Source: Ectocarpus siliculosus (lineage: Eukaryota; Sar; Phaeophyceae; Ectocarpales; Ectocarpaceae). From it: a stretch of 12,321 bases of DNA. A program made the translations under genes and the position numbers. How positions within the stretch are numbered: position 1 is the stretch's first letter; every line of letters starts with the position of its first letter. Below, in pieces: positions 1 through 11,389 of this stretch. The notes beneath the pieces are model-generated. The model was given only the letters and a program-made list of their open reading frames with translations. It was not told the DNA's origin and did not search any database. The stretch is from contig FN648382.1 in assembly GCA_000310025.1 (NCBI GenBank), positions 210,178 through 222,498 on the forward strand. Direction: 5' to 3'.

Positions 1-3000
1 CCGCATCGAAGTGGTCGCATGGGCGTGTCAATGTCATTCGGGAAGGGGAGGACAGGGTAAGTGAGGACAACGTCTACCATACGTGGAAATAGAGAAAATA
101 AACGCAGCAGGAGAATCTAAAAGACGGAGGACAAAAACACGATTTTTTCTGCGCCTGCCTCTGAAACGACCATGCCGCTTCAGGAGTTTGTTTCTTTTAG
201 TGCTTTCGGTGCTGTGACCAAGCGCCGGTCCAGCCAGTTTTGTCGTGAAAAACAAAAAACAGCTGAAGATTATTTTGCGTTCGAGGCCAAACTGCCAACA
301 GACGTTGTGGCAGGACAAGTGGGTAGCACTTCGGTGTACTTGTAGCAACCGGCAAAGTAACGCAGTCGTCCCGCTGCAGTATTCTGTTCGGGGTGTGTGC
401 GCTCCCCTGAACGCCGCAACAGCACCGGCTATCGCCACCTTGACCCTTGACGACTTCGTGGCACCACCTCGGAGAAGTTTGCCAAATGAGATGCATACAC
501 GATAACGCCAGGCGAATCGGAGAGGTTCACCACAAGCCAACGCAGACGTATGAATGGCTAACTAGCAACAAGGACACCCGGCTCTACAGAAGTTAACCAG
601 GTGATATTCCTGTACCAAAAGTTAACCAGGTGTGCTGCTCCTGCTGTTGTACCAAGACCGTTACACCCTCCCACCTGGCCAGCCTTCATAATCCCTAGCA
701 AGAAGAGGCACCCGAAGAAGAACCCCAAGGTGCCGCTTAATACTGGTGTCGGGAAGGCCATCCTATCGCTGGCGTTTCTGTTGCTGCCGCTGCTCCCAGC
801 ACCTCGCTTCTGACAAGTCGGCGGGAGCGAGATGTGTTGGCGGAAGTGCGGTTGAAAAATTGGTACGTACTAATGCTCTCAGAGCGTGTTCGTCAGACGT
901 CCTCCGGCGTGGAGGGCAGAAGAGTATAGTCCAATTTGTTTCCATAGAGAGGGTGGACCGCAATATGCATATGCAGATTATACAGAACCAGCTAAGTCGT
1001 AAGGGGAAGAAGGAGGCCCTTCGACATTGCGTCCAACAGCCGATGGCAAGGCCGTGGCTAGTTGTGAAGTCTAAGCGTGCAGCCGCATGTCGTGTGAGGA
1101 GAGGCGGCGACAATCGGGCCGCACCTCGGATGTGAGTGCTATGATTTCCTTGACAACAACAGTACTGCTTAATTTGTACCGCTAGCACACACAAGCTGAC
1201 GCGTGGGGTTCAGGAGAGAGCGGGCTCCGCTCGTCGATCTCAGGGTAGTCTACAGCAGTGCTGAAGACCAGCTTCGTCGTTGTACAGGAGGTGAAGAAGA
1301 GCCGCCGCAAAACAAACTTTTCCTTGTCAGTCACTTCTAAATACCAGCTCGTTGGCGGCCAGCCGCCATTCAACTGAGCACGGCATATTAAGCACCGAGA
1401 CACTGGGTTGGACGTTATGGCTCCACATCATGGCCGGGAGGGCCCCGAGAAACAAGCAGTCTCGCTAATGGTGAACAGCAGTCAATTGTCAATTGTGCAA
1501 TTGTACGAATTCGAGACCAGCAGGGGCGAGAGGGAAAAAGGTTCGGCCGCTGCGACCTCCTGGAGTTTCGGAGCCAGATTAGACTCAGAGACAGATCAAC
1601 AGGAGCCGGCCGCGTGCCACATCTATGCTCATGGTTCCAGCCTTCCTGTGTGACCCTTCGAATTACCGAGCTCTCACCTCTCTCGTGCAGTTGACTCGGG
1701 TGCACGGGACGTGGCACACCTTTGACCTGTTGTGTCTTCCTGTCTTTCCGAAGGTGGCCCCGCACATGGGGGCAAACAGGCCGCAGCCTCATACCCTACC
1801 TTGTGCAAGAAGTACGTTCTGAGAGGGGGGCGGGCACTGCTCGGGCGTACTAATTGTTTTTGCGTCCTGTTTGCATCGACAGCGCAGACACACGACAGCA
1901 GGCAGGACCGGCAGGTGGGTGTGGACACGAGCTCTCCTCGATATTTAGTGTGATCGTAATTATGATGAACCTGATGACGAATTCGTAAAACGAAAACGAG
2001 GGTTGATGGGGTGGCGAAGGTGTGCTTGCTTTACACCAACACACGCAACCCACCAGCTGGCAGTCATGGATCCGCCGTCCATAGAGAGCGCAGCCATGCT
2101 CTCTACGTTGTCGGTTTTCGTCTGGCGCAGTCCTTCGTTGGGTTGTTGTGGTATTTGATGAGATGGACGCTGGCGCTGCTGCTGCAAGCGCTTGTGGATT
2201 TTGCTCACCGATCAATTTTGGCAATTAAATTTGCACTGAGTTTGTAGATAGACTTTCGCGGGATCCCTCTGCCTCTCACACACGCCCTGCATCGACAAAC
2301 ATGTTGCTGTCGTTCGCCGTAGATTACAGCTTTTTGGGCCCCGATGAGCACGGCGGAAGTCGAGTGAGAATATATCCTTCCTGGCCGATTTCGTGTATTC
2401 TGTATTCAGCTATAGCGCCAGCACGTGGATGGAGAACCATCAGAGTCTTGTCTGCTCTACGGTATATTTGGTGTAATTTGTAATTTAGTAATTTTGTCGT
2501 GTCAACGTGTCAACGCCATCGGTTCGACCGCATCCCTGCGCTAAGAGCACACGTGTATGCATATGATAGCACACATGCGTGTGTGTATTATGTTGTGTTT
2601 ATCTTCGCTTGAATGTTCCGGGGTACACGGCTGCTGCCCCCTCCCCCCCCCCCCCACAACACGCCTTTCACGCACCCACACACGGTCTATCGCCCCCCCC
2701 TCTACCAAGTCACTTGCCGCCATTTGGGCTGAAGAAGGGTTCGGAGACTCACACCAATACAGCGAGACACGGAGAGACATTGTGTATATATGTTGCCCGT
2801 AATTTAGGCAAGGCGTGAACAAGTGGACCCCGAAAGTTGTCTAGGGCTGTGAACTGCCACTGTGGTCAAGTGCCCATGGCTGGATTTTCCGGCGTTTCTT
2901 CAGGCCGGACACCACTTTTACCACGCCCTGTGATGTTGGTATTCCTTACTCCTACGTAGACTAACCCATAAGTGGGCCCGAGTGTTTCATGATAACTCGA

Positions 3001-3183
3001 TGGTGTCTTATGCCACAGCAGTGTTCGACCCCCCCCACACCGCCGCAACTGCGATGCCTCGGTTCTAAATCTATCCCCTACAATTGTCGACCCCACGTCC
3101 GCGTCGCCACACCAACCATCCTCCGGGAAACACGCGGAACAGGCGGTCGATCAGTCCAGAACGAACCAGCAGCAGCCGGGGAG
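1..3183. other. Upstream region with no recognisable gene
   Basis: Short open frames exist on both strands (for example 34-540 minus, 746-1135 plus, 763-1194 minus, 1415-1792 minus, 1850-2224 minus). None shows a recognisable domain, a convincing exon series or family similarity, and their composition matches chance frames in GC-rich DNA. Visible small structures are a 13-bp exact direct repeat (591-603 and 620-632), three close CAATTG boxes (1483-1503), and C-rich tracts near 2640-2657 and 2690-2700. It may include the 3' end of a neighbouring gene, which cannot be identified here. Confidence 0.6.
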
Positions 3184-3276
3184 ACGACCAGCTTAGTCTA
3201 GACAAGACAGGACAAGACAAGAGAGAGACACAGATTCAGAGGCAACAGGAAGGAGAGGCCAGCCACCACCACAAGA
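3184..3276 (+). promoter_or_regulatory. Probable 5' leader of the EDC4-like gene, GACAA-type repeats
   Basis: Directly before the ATG is a purine-rich stretch with repeated GACAAGACAG/GACAAGACAAG units (about 3201-3223), a GAGAGAGA run and CCACCACCACAAG before the start codon. It has no ATG and no convincing TATA box. I infer transcribed leader from position and composition only. The transcription start cannot be placed. Confidence 0.35.
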
Positions 3277-3519
3277 ATGTCGGCCTTCAACGCGTTCTTT
3301 GCGCAGCTCACGGGAGGGGGCGCGGCCGCGGGCGACGCCCCACCAAGCGCCGCCGCCGCCTCCGCCGCTGGGGGCTCCGCAGATCACCGTGGCAACGGCA
3401 CCGCAGACGGGGGTGGCGGTGGCGGGGGGCGTGCCGATGGCGCGTTCGGCGTTCCTCTGACGGGGGCGGCGGTGACGTACGATCCGGAGAACGACAGGAG
3501 TCGCTTTGGAAACCCACAG
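3277..3519 (+). CDS. EDC4: EDC4-like exon 1 (start codon, Gly/Ala-rich N-terminus)
   Basis: Encodes residues 1-81, starting MSAFNAFFAQLTGG and ending RSRFGNPQ. The ATG has an A at -3, and no competing in-frame upstream ATG is apparent. Residues 14-55 are low-complexity Gly/Ala/Asp, coded by GCC/GGC-type runs; low-complexity N-termini are common in this family. The donor is CAG|gtgcgt in phase 0. The start choice is the best available but has no transcript support. Confidence 0.78.
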
Positions 3520-6500
3520 GTGCGTCTTTTTTTTTCGTCGACGGAGAAGAGAAGGAGGCGGGAGGTACTGTGTACAGGCTGCCGTGAAAGGGCGGCGTCG
3601 GGTTTAGGGATGTTGAATGGCAAGGTTCGGGAGAGGCTGATGATGAAGAACGGTGGTGTATTGTATACCCTTGAGGGCCAGGCAAGGGCCACGTGGGGTG
3701 TGGGTGGTGGCCAGCGTTTTGCGACAATTGTTTCGTCTTGTGTTGTGGGTTGACGCTCCTGTTGAGGCACGCAGGCAAGAACCAATGGTACAATCGTAAG
3801 ATAGTAGCGAAAACTCTCGAAGGTTGCCAAAATAGCAGGCGTCGCCCTGGGGCGATCTTGGTTTGCGATACCCCCCACACTCACAAGACGACCTTTCCTT
3901 GCAAGCCCCGTGGTTCCCGTCAGTAACCGAACAAGAGGCAAAGTCAACGATCCGCGCGGTGATATTTTGTCGTGTGCGTTATCGAGTCATTGGCCGGCCT
4001 CGGCATGACCGTATCACGCGCCTGGTAGCAATCGCGCACCACCAAGCCGGAAATCTGTCCTGCTGCCAGCGAGAGGATGCCGCTCGCTTTTCCCCTTGAA
4101 TCGACCGAGTCGGGTCAACGTCAGACTCGGGAACCTCTTGTTCTTGTGAAACTTTTGTCGTTTGTCGTTGGCTTCAGTGCACGACGGTGACGACGCTGCC
4201 CGAGGTCAGCCGTCGGAGAGGTCTGTGCAAGCAGGGCGCCCTCGTCGTCGCGAACGCCGACTTCACGTGCTACGGCATCTCGAGCAACATCCGAGTGATC
4301 CACAGGCCTACCGGAGCGAGAGCCCTCATCAAGCCGCCGCCGCGCTTGGGAAACGCCGTTCCTCAGGTTTGTGGGTCTTATCAAGACGCGGTTTATGCTT
4401 TTCTCAAGAAACACACGCGCGCGCGCGCACGTAGCCCTGACGTTGGTTAAGCGATTGTACTGTATGTAGCGCGGCGGATGCTAACCACAAAGACGCACAC
4501 ACAGGACGCCCCCTCACTGGGTCCCAGATCGTGGCCTTTAGAAGAATTTTACGTTTTCTATTCAATGTGAAGACAACAACAATTCCAACCGCACTGAGAC
4601 TGACGTCTTTCATTGGTCAGCCGGTTAGCGCGGTCGGTCGATGCTAACATTCTAATATTCTAGTATTCTAATGTTGACGAAACACACGCACGCAGGACAT
4701 ATGCCTCTTGGGGACGACGGGCACTGCGACGGCGAACACGTCTTCTGGCCTCCTGGCTTGCGCCACGTCCGAGGGCGATGTGCTGATATGGGAGTTGGGG
4801 TTGCGGGCGAGCGCGCCGGGCGTTGGGGCAGCAGCCTCCGCGGACAAGACGGTGGAGGTGTCGACCCAGCTGGTTGCGGAGTCCAGGGGAGGCGGCGCCC
4901 AGAGGTGTGGTTCTAGGGAAGATGTTCGGGCGTTTTTTTTGTGAGCGCCTCCTAGAAGTTGTGACGCACGTGGTTGGGGTGAGGCAGTGGGATAGGCTTT
5001 TTTTATGTGTCCTGGGCTGAGTTTTTCCTGCCATCTAGAGCGATCGAGAGGCTTGTGATACCGGTTACGAGATGATAGAAAGTTTGATTTTGAGAGAACT
5101 ACGCCGCCATGCCCCCCCCCTGTCCCTCACGGCCGAAGTATGAATGTTCGACGTCGTGAGCGTTGGTATCACACGGCATGACACCGGACACACGACACGC
5201 TGTTTGGGTGGGCGTGTTTTTCATCACACACACACAACGTAGTAATGGACTATTAGTCATTGGCGACCCCGTCCTGTGGGAACAGTGTTCCGTCCTCTCG
5301 AGGACGCGTGGTGAACGGTCTAACAGCTAAGGCTTGGAAACATAAGAGTACGCCCCCCGCCCCCCTCTTTTCGAAGTAGGAAGGAACGGTTAGCCATTGG
5401 GTGATCGGTGCTGTGCGAACAGCAGTGCTCCGCCCTTTTGAGGACACGTGGTCAACGGTCTAACCGCTAAAGCTGCAAAACACTAGTAACGCCCCCCCCA
5501 CCCCCCCTCGTCGAGCAAGCCGAACGACCTGATCAACCACGCAAAAACGGCGGAGCTAGATGTGCGGCACGCACAATGCATTGTTTTCGATTGGAGAGAG
5601 GCGAGTACAAAGCAGTAAGGAATTGTTGGACAAACGTTCACACTGTTGAACACAGTAGGAAAAGCGTTCTGTAAGCTGCTGAACGATAGGATAGTGGGAG
5701 TATTGGAGAAGGAACATAGCATTAGTGAGGGCCAGGCAGGTTTCCGAAAGAAGAGGGGGTGCGTAGACCACGCATTCACGGTAGGGAGAATCATCCAAGG
5801 TAGAAAGAGGGCGGGAAAGCCGACGTACTGCTTCTTCCTGGACGTGAAAAAGGCATACGACACGGTATGGAGAAATGGACTGTGGAAACAATTGTGTAAG
5901 TACAGGATCAAGGGGAAAATGTGGAGAGTGCTGAAGAAGATGACAGAGTGTACGAAAAGCGCGGTCATGCTAGACGGAGAACTGTCTAAGTTCTTCGACA
6001 TTGAGCAAGGGATCCCACAAGGTTGCACGCTGTCCCCGACATTGTTACAGGTCTTCATCAACGATCTGTTGAAAGTCGTAGAGGCAGTCCGGAAGGGAGT
6101 AAAAGTAGGAGACACGGAAACTTCGGTGTCAGGAATGTTGATGGTGGATGGTTTTGTTGGTATGTCGGACACCCCTGAGGGACTGCAACTGCAAATTGAC
6201 GCGGCGAAGAAGTTTACTGAGAAGTGTAGATTGTCTGCCAATGTTAAGAAGAGTGCCATCATGGTATGCAACGAGGACAGGGAGGAACCAGTAGAATATA
6301 GATGGAAGTGGGGGATCGAGGAGATTGCAGTAGTGGACCAGTACACATACCTCGGAGTAGAGATCGCAAAAGACTGCTCGTGGAATGCACACATGCCCAA
6401 GGTAGCGGAAAAGAGGCAAAGCACGAGCAGGGAAGCTGCACCCAATACTCGCAAACTGGCACCTCGATACACGCGTCAAATTGACGGTTTTGAAGAGCGT

Positions 6501-9500
6501 AATTGTACCGCCGCTAGAGTACGCCGGCGAAGTATGGGAAAGAAATAAGAAGGTAGTGAAAGAACTCGAGGCGGCGCAGATGAAAGCAGCGAAATTCATC
6601 CTAGGATGCTCCAAGCGCACAAGTAATGCAGCCGTAAGGGCAGGATTGGGGATCCAATCCCTACGGTCGGGAAGAGACGTAAGGAAGCTGACATGGCAGT
6701 ATCGCATGTGCGGGATGGGAGTGGGGAGGTTGCCGAGAATAGTATGGGAGGCGAAGTGGGCAAACAAAAAGAGGGGTAGACACCCCACGGAATGGCTCAA
6801 GGTTGTAGAGGATGTATGCAAGGGGTTAGACATCGACGAAGATGAAACGCAGGAAACGGAGGGTCTACAGGGGTTCAAGGAGAAGATATCTGTTGCTTGT
6901 GTCGAGAGAGAAGAACAGAATGTAAGGGAAAAAGCCGAGGATAAGGAGGGTCTAGAAGTGTACGGAATGTTGAAAGAAGGAATAGGGTTCAAGGACTACC
7001 TACATGGACCAATGGATGCAGGGACAAAGCTCAAAGGTCAAATTCAGGTCCGGGGACATAGGCCTTCGAGAACGTCGACGAAGACATAGGACGGTAGACG
7101 ACGAAGACGACGAGTTCAAATGTGATTGCGGCTTCGAATGCGAAGACCGAGTTCATGTAGTCGCGGAAATGGTCGTGGTACGAAGAGGAGAGGGAAGTGT
7201 ACATGACTGAGCTGGGAAAAATACAAGGGAGGTACAGAGAGATGTTTGAGGCATGGAATAGAGAGGAGAGGACGGTAGCTGTACTGGGGAGTAGGAAGTG
7301 GTTTGAAAAGGCGGGATATCGTTAGGATAGACAAACTAGGGAAGACATTTTTTGAGCCACCTTTGGCAAAGTAGGAAGGAACGATTGGCCATCGGTGATC
7401 GGTCCTGTGGGAACAATGCTCCGTCAATGGTCAAACCGCTAAGGCATGCAAAACATAAGAGTACGCCCCCCCCCCCACCCCCCCCTCTGTTTGACGTTGC
7501 TGTGCGACCGTCGTTCTACCCTGGTTGCAGCGTGGCCTGGCACACCTCCGGTATGAGGATGCTTGCCGTCGTCTCGGGGTCATTGGTGAGAGCCTAGAGC
7601 AGTTGTCGCCACCATATGTTACAATACAGCAGTAGTTTGTTTTTTCTTTTTGGTCGCAATGAAACGCCCGTACTTTTTTTTTGTCTTTTGCCGAAACAAT
7701 TTTCGCCACCGTAACGGGTCTCAATGTTTCGTCTCTTCCCGGACGGGGGTACGTGTCACAATCTCAATGACGTGCAAACTGTGATGTCGACAGCCGTTTG
7801 TAGTACAGAACCCGTGCCCAAATCCACACCCTGAAACCCCTTAACATTACACCCTAGTGTAGCCCACGTGAAACATTTCAGCGGCTGTCATGTTCTAGCC
7901 ATCTTTGACCCCGCTTTTTTCGCCTCCCACAACAACTGCCCTATGGCGAAAACATTTGCGGGTGTGTCTCGTAGCGTCTCCAAAACTTCCAAGCGCCGAT
8001 TTGCCCGATCGGTTACAGGGTTTCGACGACGGGTGTGAGGCGTTGCTCGTGCACGGCTGAAAAGTTGTTTCTCCAATCAAGCAACCAAAAATGGCTTTGG
8101 GCGCCATTCGATTTTTCTTGTTGCTTTTCCCGCGCCACAGCAGTCTGGTGCCCTCTATAGTGCGGATATGTCCCAAGCGCTTTCACTCGCACTATACCGG
8201 GCACACGCACTATATAACCCGCACTACAGAGGGCTCCCGACTGTAGGTTGTTGCTCAACCACCCGTCATCGTCGTCGCTGCTTCGTCAGTCTGTACTTGT
8301 TGCCGGCGTTATGACTTGCTGCTGCCACCCGTCAAGAACGGAAAAAATGAGACAGATGCAAGCGCCACGGCTGCATGCTGGTGGCCTTTTACTCAAACAA
8401 AAAGTAGGAGTTGTTGGTGGGATACTTGTTTTTCTTCTGTTTGTTCCCTTGACAATCCTGCCGTCTGCGTTTTGATCCATGGGGGTTATACATGTCGCGA
8501 CTCACAGCAACACTTATCACAGAAGGCGAACTGTGATCTACGATCTCCGTTCGATATCCTTTGACTCCATCTTCCTTTGCAAGGCTCCCCTACGGTATGC
8601 TCGTCACGAAAAGAAGACCTTGGCCTATGATCTCCGTTCGCCTCCTTTCCCTGCCTCTAAATGCTGGCGTTCGACACACGGCCACGAAAGGCAGTCAGAC
8701 GTTTGGTCTCTTAAGATCTCCGTTCATCTCCCTTTACTGCTCGTCGCGCCGGCAGGTTGTGATCCGCGACTTCATCGGCCAGCAGGACCAATCGACACAC
8801 CTTCCCGGAGCTGTTTGCAAGGGTCACTACAAGCAGGTGGGATGACCGGGGCCCCGCCGACTCGACAGCAATAAACGGCGCTGCTGTGCCACCTGAGGAT
8901 TCTTGTGTACGCCACAGACCGTCTCGAGTGCGGCATGGATTTGGTGATGGTTGGGCGAACCCCGATAAAGAGGGCAGGGGAGATCTTTTGCAACATTTTA
9001 CCTGATGCCACGTAATACCGTCTGGGCTAACTTGAACTTGTGCGCTCCATAATCGTATGAAATACTTTCTGTGCTAACCGTCCCACTCCCGGCGGGGGGG
9101 GGGGTGACCAGCGTGAAGTCTTTGACCGTTTTGGACGGAGTAATATGGGAAGCAAGGCATGGGTGTACGTACGCCCGGCCACGGTGACGTTGACGTTCCA
9201 CTTCAGCCTCATGTGCTTGTTGTAGCATAGCGCGTCGTTCTCTGCGTGTGTCGTCAATGTCGCAAAGGCTTCTGCCTACCAATGTTGAGGCTTGAGGGCC
9301 TACCCTCTCCTTTGTGTTACGCCGGTTTTTCCCGGACCCGTGGCGATCTTGAAGGGCACCCGCTGACGAGAACAATGGGCGAGGGGGGTGGTCGGAAAAT
9401 GCAGACGCCGTTTTTCTTTTTTTGACTCATTTCATTGGGGAGATGGAACCAAATCTGAATCTTACATCGTGATTATCAGCAATTTGTATCTACCCCCCGC

Positions 9501-11348
9501 CGCCCTGATAGACACGTGAGGAAAAAAAAAAAATGGATGTGATCGGGTATGGTTGGTTGAATGCTGTTCATCAGCCAACGGTGAGAAAACGATCGATCGC
9601 ATGTAGTACGAGAGATATTCGCTCACCACAAAACGCCCAATAATGAAATTGGGAAAGATTTTTGAGCAGAATTTTGCAATTGAGCATCCGGCAGAAACGC
9701 AAGAGCGCCGACTGCGAAACAGACGTGTGTCGTTGAGACGGTGGTGGCCCGTCTCGAAAGGGGCGCGTCGTACATCGGCAACGCCTTCGGCACGGTGAAA
9801 ACGAGTAACTCCCCGCCCCCGGCCGCCCCCGGCCCGTCTCGAAAGGGGTGACGCGTGGTACAACGGCATGAAAGAAATGAGTAATCCCCCGCCCGCACCC
9901 CACCCTGAGAGCAGATCGCTAATGCCTCCCCACCCCCGTCCCCTCCCCGTAAGCAGATCACTAACGCCTCCTTCTCAAGGGGGAACGGGGACGTCTTGGC
10001 CACCGCCTCCGAGGACGGGACTGTCAGGGTCTGGGACACCAGGTCGGCCCTCCTGGAGGCCACGCCCTCCCCTCAGTCGATCGCCTGCCTGCGTGCCTTT
10101 CGAGCGGCGCCCGAAGGCTCGACGCTGAGCCGGGTTCTCGTGGTGGACTCGGACATGGCGCTAGTGACCGGCGATGAAGACAACCGCCTCCTCAAGGTGA
10201 TGCAGAGCCCGACATCATGCAACGTGCTTTCTTGTCGGGCTTGAGTACGCGGATCGATTCTGTGGTTGTTGCCGGGAGGCGGTGAGGTCAAACTGTAAGC
10301 ACTTTGCGGTTTTATGTAAGCACTTTGCGGTTTTATTTCGCAAGCTTGGTGTGGTTGCGGTTCGGAGGACTGCCGGGAGAAACGAAGCAAACGCTGAGGA
10401 AGGTTTGTCTGTGTGCCCTCTTGTTGTGTCGAGTCTTTGTTGAGGGTAGTCGGAGTCTTGGGTGTTGGATAAACACTTCTCAGAGAGAGAGAGAGAGAGA
10501 GCCGGAGACGGAGACAGAGACAGAGGCAAAGGTGGCGTGTCCTCTCTCAATGTGGTACCTGCCATCGTATCTTTTTTATCCTCCTTGTTGCTGTCCCCCT
10601 CCGCGACGCCCATTGCCGGCCTGCCCTCACGCCCTCATCATGGGGGCACAGCGGTAATACCACCAACCGCTTCAAAGAGAGTCGACCCAGCCCTTCATAA
10701 CAACAGTCCTATCCCCTCCCCTCTTGGCTCCCGTTCTGCCTCGTGCGCTGCGCAAAAGGTGTGGCCGGCGCCCGAATGGAACGGCGGAGCGGGAGCGGGG
10801 GCAGGAGCTCTGGAAGGCGTGCTTCCTTCGCAGGTGCTATCGCTTCCCGGGCGGGGAGCGCTGTCGCTGGAAGTGGATCCCGGAGGGGAGTTCGTGTTTG
10901 CGGCAGACACGGGGGAGGGTCTCCTGTATGCTCTCCACTTGGCGCAGGGCGGCCAGAAGGGGTGAGAAAGGAGGGGGGGGGGGGGGGTGTACCCATAGTC
11001 GTGCATGCCGTAGTCGTTTGACCATTGACCTCGCATCCCTACAAAGCCGGGACGGAGCACGCCGGGTTCTCACCGTCACCGGACCAGGTTCTCACATCAC
11101 CAAGCGCGAAGCGCCGTGAGGTATTCGGCGAGTCGCATGAAGGGTGCGCTGCATCCTGCTAAGGAGGGGGGGGAGGGAGATATTCGGTGGCGAGAGATGG
11201 TGTGATGGGGATTCGATGTTGATGAGTTTTTTTCCCCTGGTTTTGGACTTCTCTCTATGCCTAAGCACCCCCACGTCGAATCTGGAGAAATCTGTAGACA
11301 GCGAGATTGAAGAAGAGGAAGAATAACAGGGATAAGAGGAAGAGAGAG

Positions 11349-11389
<41 letters not shown>

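Larger units (their letters stand above)
4905..7530 (+). other. Intron 3 (2626 bp) hosting a LINE relic and flanking repeats
   Basis: Runs from gtgtgg to ccctggttgcag. Most of its length is the 130-bp repeat copies (5239-5510 and 7367-7490) and the reverse-transcriptase relic between them. The part from 4905 to 5238 shows nothing recognisable apart from short T, C and CA runs. The joined codon (AG+C, Ser) and the family alignment across the junction support removal of the whole insertion as intron. Confidence 0.75.
7586..8755 (+). other. Intron 4 (1170 bp)
   Basis: Donor gtgaga, acceptor gccggcag, phase 0. It contains T-rich runs near 7640-7690, the inverted-repeat element at 8141-8243 and the degenerate tandem repeat from about 8540 to the acceptor. 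I recognise no coding or RNA gene in it. Confidence 0.7.

Noticed and set aside
34-540. 168-aa minus-strand open frame at the window start
   Set aside because: No recognisable motif. Several overlapping frames of similar length exist nearby. Not supported as a gene.
3308-3947. Minus-strand frames over exon 1 and intron 1
   Set aside because: Their Pro/Arg-rich translations are reverse readings of GC-rich exon 1 and its flank.
5239-5510. CRISPR array
   Set aside because: Only two adjacent 130-bp imperfect units without spacers, in eukaryotic intron DNA.
5483-6472. 329-aa open frame on the minus strand
   Set aside because: It is antisense to the reverse transcriptase relic and has no recognisable domain. 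The plus-strand reading has clear RT motifs.
6129-6992. 287-aa open frame on the minus strand
   Set aside because: Antisense shadow of the LINE's RT and post-RT region, low-complexity Ser/Leu-rich, no family features.
5239-7490. LTR retrotransposon with the 130-bp repeats as LTRs
   Set aside because: The RT and C-terminal motifs are of the LINE type. No protease, integrase, primer-binding site or TG...CA ends are seen, and the upstream repeat is doubled.
7352-7530. Extending exon 4 upstream through the open frame
   Set aside because: The extension reads repeat copy 3 and a poly-Pro run from the C tract. The acceptor at 7530 gives the phase needed by exon 3 and the family alignment.
8479-8874. 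131-aa plus-strand open frame in intron 4
   Set aside because: It runs across the 87-bp tandem repeats and is out of frame with exon 5. No domain is recognised.
9979-9980. Acceptor ttctcaag at 9979 for exon 6
   Set aside because: It would start exon 6 with one extra base, breaking phase with exon 5, and would remove the strand that completes the WD repeat.
10462-10758. Extending exon 7 upstream or treating the 167-aa frame as a separate gene
   Set aside because: The upstream part begins in a GA microsatellite and shows no similarity. GTG TGG at 10759 joins in phase to exon 6 and completes LLKVW.
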